In this document: in pieces, positions 23,879 to 33,800 of the stretch
Layout of the letters: each line of letters starts with the position of its first letter
How positions within the stretch are numbered: the stretch's first letter is position 1
Source of the DNA: Filosporella fistucella
Lineage: Eukaryota; Ascomycota; Leotiomycetes; Helotiales
DNA: 64,000 nt
NCBI GenBank assembly: GCA_030077755.1
Contig: JAQJZZ010000014.1
Span: forward strand, 1,922,001 to 1,986,000
Direction of reading: 5' to 3'
The notes under the pieces: generated by a model
Told to the model about the DNA's origin: nothing
Database searches by the model: none
Seen by the model: the letters and a program-made list of their open reading frames with translations, nothing else
Program-made: the position numbers and the translations under genes

Positions 23879-26800
23879 ATGGCTAACCAGCACGTTCCAG
23901 AGGGCCCTGGTCAAATTGTTCTTTACGATCAGTATAAACCCACATTGTACGAAGGCAATTACTCCATTGAAGCGACACAAACCATTAAAACCACGGACGG
24001 TCAAAATCTTACCATCTACAACTATGACAGTCTCAGCATTGTTGAGCCTCCAGCTGGTCAGCCGGTTCCCGCTCCAGCTTTACATCCCCAACGTTTTAAA
24101 ATTGTGGCACCTCAGTGGAAGATTGACCCTAAGATCGTCAATTCTTGTTATCCACCAGATGGACATGCAGACGAAGGAAGGATCCTTCCCCATATTGTTT
24201 TCAATGATCCTCATCTCCCTTGGGAACGATCGCCATTTCCGGGCCCACCATTTCCTCCAGCAGTGCTGGCAGCTTTTGATCACAAACCGTGGCCACCGTG
24301 GATTGCTTTGGTTGTATTCGATCCTAACGAGCTCAAAGTGGATTCGGCCTCGTCAAGATCGTTGGGAATACGTGAGGACATGAAACAATCACATTCTGGA
24401 GCATACAAAATGTCAGTCGGAGACTTTTTGGGTAATATCAAGTCGAAAGCAGACTATAACACGGCTTACAACAAGAAAGGATTTAAACAGTCTGAGTTCA
24501 AAGAAATGCACTCCTCCAAGGAGCCGGTGGATGTTATCTTTACTTCGTCGAATGTTCTTAACGCTGTTTGTAAACATCCAGTCAAGTTTAAGTACATGTG
24601 TCATGTACGCAAGCTCGACACACATGGCCTTCCTGACGGTGCTGGGGAAGATAACCAGGGCCTCTATTCAATATGTGTGAGCCACCGGTCTGGGCCAATC
24701 ATGGTTCACAACCCCGAGAAACCCCCTGCTCCACGCCCTCAGATTGTTCACTTAATCAGTATTGAGTGCTTGATTGATGAAAATGGAGATCTCGTCCCTC
24801 CTGCAAACGACTCCGGCACCAGTATGGTAGGACTTGTATCGCTATACAGCTGGACTTATCTGGCTACCCCTCCATCTCCGAACAACCTCATCTCAATCAT
24901 GAAAGATCTTGGAGCGAAGAAGCAGCCACTGATGCCACCACAGCCGCTTTTAGACACAATATTGGGTTCTGCCGGGAGCACCGAAACCAAGAAGCAGATA
25001 ATGAACAAGAAGCTCCATGCTCGATTATCGCAAGGCTACAGCATGGTACGCTGGAGAACAGCAACAGGAGAAGAAACTGCGGCATACAATAGAGGACCAT
25101 TGACGCCCAATGCCACGGCACAGACGCTGACGATGTCAAATGACTGGCCTGATAGCTCCAGCACGGGAAAAGAATTTCAGATATTGGACAAATCCACGGG
25201 GCTTATGGATTTAAGCTACTCATCAGCCTGGCAATTAGGTAAACTCCTTGCTATAAGCGACACAATATTTTCATCAGCCCTGCTCCGGTTTCGATCAACA
25301 CTCTATCAAAGAGCCGCAAGCCAAGCGAGACTAGTCATAAATAACTTGAGATCTGCGCCAGAAATCCTGAGCAGCGCTACAGTTACTACAGCAAACGTCG
25401 CAGCCATTTCAAAAGACAGCTCAAATGTCCCAGTTCGGATACCTTTGGCATCTGGTCATGTCGCTCCAAAGGTCTTGGATCAGGCTAGTGACACCCCGGT
25501 TTTCAGCGATGCATTGCACAGCGAAATGGATTTTTTAACGGGATTTAGGGATGGGCTCCTCGAGACTGTTAATTACAGTTTGTCTGCCTCGCCTGATTTT
25601 GTCTTAATTCAAAATTGGATTGTTAACAAATTGCTCCTGAATGGGATACCCTTCCATTATCTTGTCACGGACCCGAGTCACTTGTCAAGTACGCTCGAAG
25701 CACCTCAAGTGAGAGGTGATATCAATCTTTCTCCTGAGGCACTTCGATTCTTCTATATCGACAATGTCTGGATGGATTGTCTAATTGATGGTGCTCTGTC
25801 CACAGCCAATCATTTGGACCCAGGTGATGACTCTCTTCGGAGGGAAATCAAGTCAATGTTCAACAAAAACCTAATTCGCAGCAAGAGGCCCATAGCACGC
25901 TATGGTTTTTTCTTGCGCTCTGTTGTGGTCAAAGCTATTCCAGACTTACGTATAACTGCTCGTTTACGGGTGAAAAATAGCTCGGGCGCGTGGCAGGAAG
26001 ATCCATCGCTGGATCCCAGCAGCAGCCCTATATTACGGTCAGCAAGAGTTGACGATCATACAATGCTAGTTCTGTTGAAATGTCTCCCAGAAGACCTTCA
26101 CTCCATTATCATTTCTCAGCCGGCGCATCAGCAAAGATATGTGGCTCCCCTTCCGCCCGTTCATGGAGAACCCTATCGGTTGAAGAGGTTGTACACTTCC
26201 GGTGCGCCACAACGACGTATTCCAGCCGTCACGACAAAAGACGAAGGGATCTGGGAGACCATATCAGATGCAGTTCTTGCGGAAAATGCTCGAGTAGAAA
26301 CATGGTACAATCCAAGAACTAGATGTATTGAAGTTGAGCAGATGACTGCTGATCTCGCGCAAATTCTGCCATTCAGTGAACCTCCCGCTGAATTTCATGC
26401 TCCTATCGGTTCAGCTGTGTTTTCACTGGAACTCAACGACAAATCATACTACATGGAAATTCCTTTCCCACCAGGGACCACACCCACCGAGGCCTCTTTT
26501 GTGCGACAGCTTTGGCTTCGACCTTCTCACGCAGAAACAGCATTACCTGGTCATCCGGTCTTATCACCTAGTCCACATCGTAGTGCTGAGATCATACCAG
26601 TCACTGTTCCTCGGAATCCTATAGCCTCTCTGCAACATCAACTCCTATTTCCGTTCACGCCAAGTGCATTCTCTACTCCCTTAGTCACTGGCCCTAGAAT
26701 CGAGTTCATACCTGATACGCCATCAAGTGGTGGTGGCCCCTTCCTGGGTAGAGACCGGTACATTCTATCTATTCACCCGTCATACCGGCCGGCTGCTGCT

Positions 26801-27391
26801 CGTCCCACGATCGTCCCCAACTCAACACCGGCCCGATTTCTCTTTTCGGCCCATGATTATCTTCCGGCTCAAACGACACGTCGAGTCGATCTCGTCTTCT
26901 CTTTACATCGAAATATCACAGGCATGTCGGGGTCCGACTTTGTCACTTCTATTACAATTATTATACCTATCGCTAGCAGTGGCGACATGCCGACTTCTGA
27001 ACCGCTGCTTGTTGGCCCGTATAAGGGACAAGGAGCCACGATGGTACATAATCGGCGCCTGACACCAACTCTCATATCCGCACCTGGCCAGTTACAAATT
27101 ACACTCAAAGCTCGTAATGCAGCTCCATCTGCGGAGCGTTCACTTGTCAATACACAGACTTCTGATGCCAGTTTTGTGCTTAAGGGTTGTGAGATCGCAA
27201 CGGTTAGGACTCCGGTGATGGTGGATGTTATGGGAGCTGGCTCTGTCTCGAGGGGCTTGGTGAAGGTTGGGGTTTTGTTCAAGACAAGACGGTTGTTTCC
27301 TCTACTTTCGCCGGCAAGGACAACGAGATATGCGGTAGATGTGGTTAAAAAGAGCGGTGTTGAGTTAGATGCTAGTGGACAGTCGGTATGA
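23879..27391 (+). CDS. Island protein B: large intronless bacterial-type protein
   Basis: One uninterrupted frame of 1170 aa starts at an ATG whose product opens MANQHVPEGPGQ. It is the longest intronless gene here. Motifs in order: KPTLYEGNYSIEATQ (about 20-34), SCYPPDGHADEGRILPHIV (about 89-107), LPWER (113-117), PWIALVVFD (about 140-148), YMCHVRKLD, HLISIE, WTYLATP, LSQGYSMVRWRT followed by AYNRGPL, AWQLGKLLAISD, FHYLVTDP, and LRFFYIDNVWMDCLIDGALS (about 620-640). I recall the same order of motifs in long uncharacterised bacterial proteins. It has no signal peptide, membrane helix or known catalytic motif and looks mostly beta-structured. It pairs with A (divergent) and is convergent with C, with 193 bp between the stop codons. 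The role is probably structural within a complex with A; this is inference. Confidence 0.85.
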   Translation: MANQHVPEGPGQIVLYDQYKPTLYEGNYSIEATQTIKTTDGQNLTIYNYDSLSIVEPPAGQPVPAPALHPQRFKIVAPQWKIDPKIVNSCYPPDGHADEGRILPHIVFNDPHLPWERSPFPGPPFPPAVLAAFDHKPWPPWIALVVFDPNELKVDSASSRSLGIREDMKQSHSGAYKMSVGDFLGNIKSKADYNTAYNKKGFKQSEFKEMHSSKEPVDVIFTSSNVLNAVCKHPVKFKYMCHVRKLDTHGLPDGAGEDNQGLYSICVSHRSGPIMVHNPEKPPAPRPQIVHLISIECLIDENGDLVPPANDSGTSMVGLVSLYSWTYLATPPSPNNLISIMKDLGAKKQPLMPPQPLLDTILGSAGSTETKKQIMNKKLHARLSQGYSMVRWRTATGEETAAYNRGPLTPNATAQTLTMSNDWPDSSSTGKEFQILDKSTGLMDLSYSSAWQLGKLLAISDTIFSSALLRFRSTLYQRAASQARLVINNLRSAPEILSSATVTTANVAAISKDSSNVPVRIPLASGHVAPKVLDQASDTPVFSDALHSEMDFLTGFRDGLLETVNYSLSASPDFVLIQNWIVNKLLLNGIPFHYLVTDPSHLSSTLEAPQVRGDINLSPEALRFFYIDNVWMDCLIDGALSTANHLDPGDDSLRREIKSMFNKNLIRSKRPIARYGFFLRSVVVKAIPDLRITARLRVKNSSGAWQEDPSLDPSSSPILRSARVDDHTMLVLLKCLPEDLHSIIISQPAHQQRYVAPLPPVHGEPYRLKRLYTSGAPQRRIPAVTTKDEGIWETISDAVLAENARVETWYNPRTRCIEVEQMTADLAQILPFSEPPAEFHAPIGSAVFSLELNDKSYYMEIPFPPGTTPTEASFVRQLWLRPSHAETALPGHPVLSPSPHRSAEIIPVTVPRNPIASLQHQLLFPFTPSAFSTPLVTGPRIEFIPDTPSSGGGPFLGRDRYILSIHPSYRPAAARPTIVPNSTPARFLFSAHDYLPAQTTRRVDLVFSLHRNITGMSGSDFVTSITIIIPIASSGDMPTSEPLLVGPYKGQGATMVHNRRLTPTLISAPGQLQITLKARNAAPSAERSLVNTQTSDASFVLKGCEIATVRTPVMVDVMGAGSVSRGLVKVGVLFKTRRLFPLLSPARTTRYAVDVVKKSGVELDASGQSV

Positions 27392-27584
27392 TAGCAATGC
27401 CTGAGCTATTTCATAAGTTCATTATATATAGGTAAATTATACCATCATATGCCGAGTGCACTTTCTGATTTTGTCTGACTTCCGACTGTGCACGCATCTC
27501 TTTCTGAGTTCAATATCTTCTATGCTTGTGCTGTCTTTCCCGAGAAGTTTCTTGATTTTTGCGAGCTACAAAAGTCTCTAACAA

Positions 27585-30255
27585 TCATGGATAGGATACA
27601 CCCGCATCGAAAAACTGCCACGCGATTCCGTACCAGTCCTGTACTGATGATGATGGTGACGTGGAGTCATCTGCCTGGAACAAGACTAGTATTCTATACT
27701 CAACATTTGGCTCAGCTTTCCACTGCACAATCTCGTAATTGTTATCGAATGAACTGGACGCAGCAACAAACTCATCAGTCCCCGCTGTGTATACCGCCAA
27801 GTCGTACCGCTTCTGAAGCACCGAGGTGTATGACCCAGCAAGAAGAATGGCATCGATATCATAAGAGCCTGTTGTTCTTGAATTCCATGCAATCGCAGCT
27901 TTAGCGATGAGATGGTCATTGCCCGCTGGGGTTTTCACCACCACTTGATACGGCGACCGTCTTCTTTCTTGCCCAATATAAGTTCGCAATATCGTCCCCC
28001 TATACCACCCCCCTTGCCTTGAAGGAACACTTGATGTCTGTGTGATGTCGACCTGGTTCCTAGCAATTTTCACAGCGGAATTTGTGTCAAGAATGCCAGC
28101 GCCATCTTTCAGGTCTGGCCATTTAGGCCCTTGTGCTGTGCCACGACGGATTTCGTCCCACCAACCTGGACCTTCGACGTCGACATATCCAACTCTGCGT
28201 CCTGCTGATGCATAAATGATAGCGCGGACGGTTTCAGGGGAATGCATCAGTTCGTCGCTCATTCCTTGCAATAGAGCAGCGGTACCGGACACAGCTGGCG
28301 CCGCGAGACTCGTTCCTTGATATTCATTTTTCGTCATCAGTATCCTCATGCCCATACCGCCCTATCAAAAAGTTAGTGATACATTATTGCTGATTGCTTG
28401 GAAGCCGAAAGGAGAAATTTTGCAATTCTAGGATCCTCATAAACGCTCAGGGACATTTTTTCTCGCTTCCCTAATTTCGGAGCATATACTCTTTTTCAAT
28501 ACCCTGAATATTCGACATATCGAACAATCGCAGACGTTGAAACGTGCCCAAGGTATTTATCAAGAGACAATATGAGTCTCGTTCCATGCCATAAAGGAAG
28601 AAGCCTAAAGAAAAGGGAACAATTACATGAGCAGTGATATCTGGAAGCTCGCGATCATGCTCTCTGTTTTGTGGCTGAGGATTGCCAAACAGAGATCCAT
28701 TCCACATGGTCTTACCATCTGGCTCATGAGCGCCCACGATCAGGCCGTTGTAGAACCGGTGCGAAACCTCCAGTGATGGATCACCTTCAGTATTTCCGGA
28801 GACCGAAACTACGAGGGGATATGGGTCGGTTGTGGCTGCCCAATCTATCATATTTTCCACATGGGTAATATCAGCTGCACTCGCCTGACCAGGATTGAGT
28901 CGGAAGCTGGCGTTGATGACAGTGCACCTATTGGTTATCATTGCCCATAGAAAGCTTTTTTCCGGATCCAATTCTAGTTTCCTTTGAGCAATTGGTGGCC
29001 ATATCCTTCTCAAAAAGTTTGCAAGATACTGCTCACATTCTGGAGCAAATCCGTGGTAATGCTTGTCTGGTTCCGGATGGTTATTTTGGATGATAGCGCT
29101 GGTGAGACAAAAATGGGGACGATCTGGAGGATCTTCTGCAGGTGCCCCTGCTGCATCTTCAAATTCCCTCCATTTTGATTTCCATGGATTGTTTCTCGGG
29201 GCTTCGGTGGTGGCCCATTGTCCATATTCCCATACGGCCACTTTGACCCCACGTCCTTGAGGTCCATTGCCACGATCGTGTGCTTCGATACATCTACTAA
29301 TCGTCATTGTCTCGTACAATCCGGGCATCTCTCTTGGGCTCATAATATCAGTTGGGAGCGTGACTGATTGATTTGCTGAAGTCGTGGAAAAATGGTGACT
29401 GACTATGGTACGAACATCTTCCAACTTCGCAACGGCTTCGATCTGACTACAGGTGAGTTGGGTGGTGACATATGGAAACTTGGGATGGTGGTCAAAAGTC
29501 ACGCCCAAATCTTTGATAGTAGTCATCACTGATGTTTTGGGTCGTTGGAACGACGTGAGATGGACTGAATCCCCCGAATCCATGGAAGGACGTTTAGCAA
29601 ATTTGTCATATCCGCAGTGATCATGGTCTAGCTTAGGCCAGATTGCCACTGCTATTTCTTCCTCCTCTCCTGCTTCCTGCATTCGATGCCATAGCTTTTC
29701 TCCAACTCGTCCGAATTTTGTCAATCGTCTCTTTTCGATACGTGCCAGTATCTCGCCGTAATTCACCTCATTCCCTTCAGCATCTCGAGCAATAGTCTCC
29801 ACGACATTAGTTCGCAGATTGAGTCCCTTGATGACATCAACATGATGAGTCCCTTCAGGAGGTTCTTCTTCTGGTCTCAGTCTTGTAGTACCCAGCTCTC
29901 CGACTGCCAAATGAAGCACACGCAGAATTCGGATTTCATCTGGAATAGTACCGCATATATTTTGAATGCGGAGAGTTTGCGAGACTGGTTTAACATTGAT
30001 TTGCTTCTCATTCATGTCCACAAGAGACCTGACCAAAATCTGGTACTGACCAGATCTCAGCCGCGCGGTAGAGATCTGGAAATCATGACCATCAACTCTA
30101 AACCCAATTCCCGACACTTCTTCTCCGTCTGCAAGTCTGACAATTGTCACAGCATGGAAGTCTAAATCATTGTGTAGTGTTTGAGGTGAACGAATTGTGA
30201 CGATTCTACCCTCTGGCACATACTCGCAATCAAGAAACGAAAATTTGAGAGCCAT
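27585..30255 (-). CDS. Island protein C: S8 subtilase-like protein with Glu in place of Asp
   Basis: Exons 30255..28627 and 28361..27585 give about 801 aa. An N-terminal beta-rich region of about 320 residues precedes the peptidase. VKVAVWEYG (about 338-346) aligns with the VAVxDTG strand of subtilisins, with Glu at the catalytic Asp position. RPHFCLTSAII carries the His (about 380), SVSGNTEGD the oxyanion Asn (about 486), and GTSLAAPAVSG the Ser (about 561). The C-terminal jelly-roll-like region (LAVYTAGTDEF, SSFDNNYEIVQW) resembles the tail of bacterial secreted S8 proteins, yet no signal peptide is present. The single intron (28362..28626) is 265 nt, long for this locus. Product: an intracellular protease, or an inactive scaffold if Glu cannot replace Asp. 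It is divergent from D and convergent with B. Confidence 0.85.
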
Positions 30256-30813
30256 ATCTGTACTGACAGATTATCTTCGGAGCTGGGTTTAAAGCAAGAG
30301 AGCTCTGCATTTAAAAATAGTGAATTACGAAGCTCCAGCGTCTATCCTGAGCACAATTGGACAATCGTTTAATGATAGCTATCTCCGACAGAGGACATAA
30401 TCTTTGACGCAGCCAAGGCAGAAGTAAATACATGTTGTTGTTTCCTCCAATCCAGCTGAAGTTTATTTTCAGCTCGGGTTGAAGTGCATGTTGTGTGGCT
30501 TGCCGAGCAAAAGGGGAAACATGCCAAGAGAGCAGGTATAGACGAAGCGGGTCGGTGAAAGAATGCAAGCTGTAAGTTGCAAGATATGTACATTTGTCAG
30601 TCAATCACTAGAATCGTATTGTCAACGTTCCGGCGCGATAAGCTGGATAAACTCACAGGGCAAACTCCAACTCCTGGCCTGAAAGATACCACATCCACGA
30701 CACAATCTGTCAAGCTTACCTGGGCAGTAACATTAATCAGGGCAAGTCGCGAAAGAGCTATATCACAAATGTGATTTTCAAGCCTCTGAAATCTACCTGC
30801 TGAGATAGCTGCA
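30256..30813. promoter_or_regulatory. Bidirectional promoter region of island genes C and D
   Basis: 558 bp lie between the two divergent start codons. Several GATA cores and an AT-rich TTTAAAAATAG stretch (30310..30320) are present but not distinctive. The arrangement and spacing copy that of genes A and B. Confidence 0.45.
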
Positions 30814-33800
30814 ATGGCCTTGAACCCGGATAGCTTCCTTGTCCCAGGTCGAGATGAAGTTGCAAATGGGGACAAATGGAATGCAATAATTGCACAGTCA
30901 CCACTCGGGATCAAACTATTTTCTCCCACATCCCCTATTAGATTAGGCCTCACAAATCTTTGGGGTCTCTCATTCTCCAGCAGCGAGAATGCTAGCCGTT
31001 TGGGTTCATTACCGGTCTCTTCGACTGCATCTACACTCAACGATGCAAAAGATGCAGTATTTTGCCTGGTCCGACCAGCTCAAACCCCACAGCCTGGATT
31101 CTCTTTCGTTACGATCAAAAATTTCTTTCAGATTATCCCCGAGGATTTCTCCCCAGAATTCGAAACTCTGGTGAACTTAATTGATGCTAACGGCCCAGTA
31201 TCATTCATCTTGGATGATGCTGCCAATTCGAGAAGTGCATTATGGACGCTTTCTGGAATGAATTACCGCACAGTGGTCATTCTAGTATTCAAGATACCAG
31301 ATATTGCTATTCCACCCATTAGAACTTTCATCCAGCAAACATTCGGGCTGGCTGTTCAGATACAAACAGCTGCACCAGGATCTACTCCCATCAGACTATC
31401 GATCAGTTGGACCATATCATATACGCCAAAGACGTCGAGCCCGCTCACATTCGGCTTCACATACGAATACTCAATTACTCTTAGTGTTCCTATCAACGGC
31501 TTCGATATGAATTTTACCTTCAGCGCTCTGGGTGTCAGTCTACGCATTGGGAATCCCAGCGGAGCCCGTCCGCCAGGCTCAGTCCTCAGCCGTCTGAACA
31601 CCGCACTTCTCAATCAGAATCCTACTTCAACTCTAGGCTCGGTAGATTTGCTCGATTCTAGTCCTTTCAATACGTTTTTCTCGAATGTTGATCTTTGGTA
31701 CATCTCACTGACGAGATCTGTCAATAAATCTCAAATTGGGAATGCAATCGCTACCCCTCAATTCGGTGCCCTAGAATGGCAGATCAATTTCATTGCCGAC
31801 TGGAGCGCTAGTAACGGAATTGTGGTTGCTTTGCGTTATGAGTCAAGAACTTCCTCATTCTTTGGAAGACTTCTATTCGACAGCGATGGTCCCTCTGCTG
31901 CATTGCCGCCAGGAGTTACACTGTCCGATTATGCCAGGCGCCAACATAATTTTGATGCTATGACTGACATAACCTCAGCAACTTCAAAGAAGCTGCCAGG
32001 ACCTATTGATGTTTGGAAACTTCTGGGTTTGAAAGCATCCGCTCCGTCACAGATTCCTCACCTGCTGACTGCAGCCAACCTCATGGTCAAGAAAGTCCCA
32101 AGCGGATTCATTGTATCGCTTCAGTCAGTACTTCGATCTGATTTCGCCCAGTCTGGTGGATCGAATAACAACGGCAATGACAAAGAGGCCCCTAACGGAT
32201 TTGTCTGGGATTTGATCTCCATAAATACTCTCACTTCGGTCGCAGGTCCGCAGAGGTCTCTTTCAGTGCGAGTTTCCACACAGATGTCTCTTCACCCCAA
32301 AAGTGGAAGCACTATTGAGCCCGCTGTTTTCGCAGTTGATGTTGCATATGAGGCAGGAGGCTCCTGGATACTGAACGGTCGAGTCTCTGATCTCAAATTT
32401 GCTCTGCTTTACAGTTTCTTCCACCCATCTGCTCAGGACTTTGCGTTGAAAGTTCTGGGTGATCTTGAACTGAAAGATCTAAACATATTCTACACTTTTC
32501 ATCCGAGCGGTAGCGGCGAGGCATCCTCTGGGAAAGCCTCTTCCTTTTTCATCACCGGAACCATAGCATTTGGCGATCTCGAGTTGACGCTGAACTATGA
32601 ATACGTGTCAACTCAAATTCAAGAATCAGGCCAGTCAGCATCTCACTTGTATAGAACTCAGCAAGGCATGGAGCCTGCGAAAACCCCAATGATGCCGAAA
32701 AATAACAAAGATCAGTGGACTTTCGCAGCAGTCTTGTCATCGGGATCTAAAAACACAACATTGGATAAGATTGTCAACACATTGACCGGCAAGAACTTAC
32801 TTCCTGAGTTCATCGGTGGGATAGAGATTCAAGCTGGCCCTGGAGGAAACGCTTCCGTTATGTTAATTCTCCGCGGCACAGATGACTTCACTGTGTTATC
32901 CCTCTACCTCAGCCTGGGGACTATCAGCGTGACGCTAGTCTTTCTGAGCCCATCTGGCAACGTTCAAGCATCCGGAAGCTCTGGATCGAAATCAAAAATG
33001 ATTCTGCGAGTGTCTTTGGATCAGATACCGATTGTTCCTGAAATACCCTTGGTGAAAGTAATGCCCATGCCATTTGACAAATTACTATACCTTTGGTTAG
33101 ACGATGAAGGGTCAGGATTGTCCAGAAAAGAGCTCGGTGTCATCAATGACGAACTTGGCACTCTTTCTATTGGAAGAATTGACTTCAAAGAAATCAGCAA
33201 GGACTCTTCACTTCCGGCAATAAGACCTGGTCATCACTTCATGGTAGTCGACAAAGGTAATGTGATCTTAGATCACTGCTTTTCTGAACCCAATGGTCAA
33301 CCCCCAGAAGGCCCTCCTCCAAATCCCCCGCCACCTGGAGGTACTGTCAAGGAAGAAGCCCCACCAACCAAGGGGGCTGTTGAGAAAAAATTACCTCTTA
33401 TCTCCATCTCAGCCCTATCTTTGATGTTCAAGAGCGGTCTTCTGGGCTTTGAGTTTGATGCAATGATAACACTTGGCTCGTTCATAAATTTCTCTCTTCT
33501 AGATTTCAGCCTTGGTGTGGACTTGGCGGTCCTTACCCGTCTTGCAGCGACAACTCCAAAATTCGATCTTCATGGACTTGCTCTATCACTGAACGCTCCG
33601 CCAGTCAAGCTCGATGGAATATTTGTGCGAGAAGTGACCGCCGAGAAGGAAAGTTATAGGGGCGGAGTGAGTCTTGGGTTTCAGACGTGGAACTTCCTGG
33701 CTGTCGGAGAATATGCCATTATAACTCTCGAAGGCGCAGAGTTTAAATCTATGTTTGTGTATGCCAAATTGATGGGTCCTTTGATGACGATTGGATTTGC

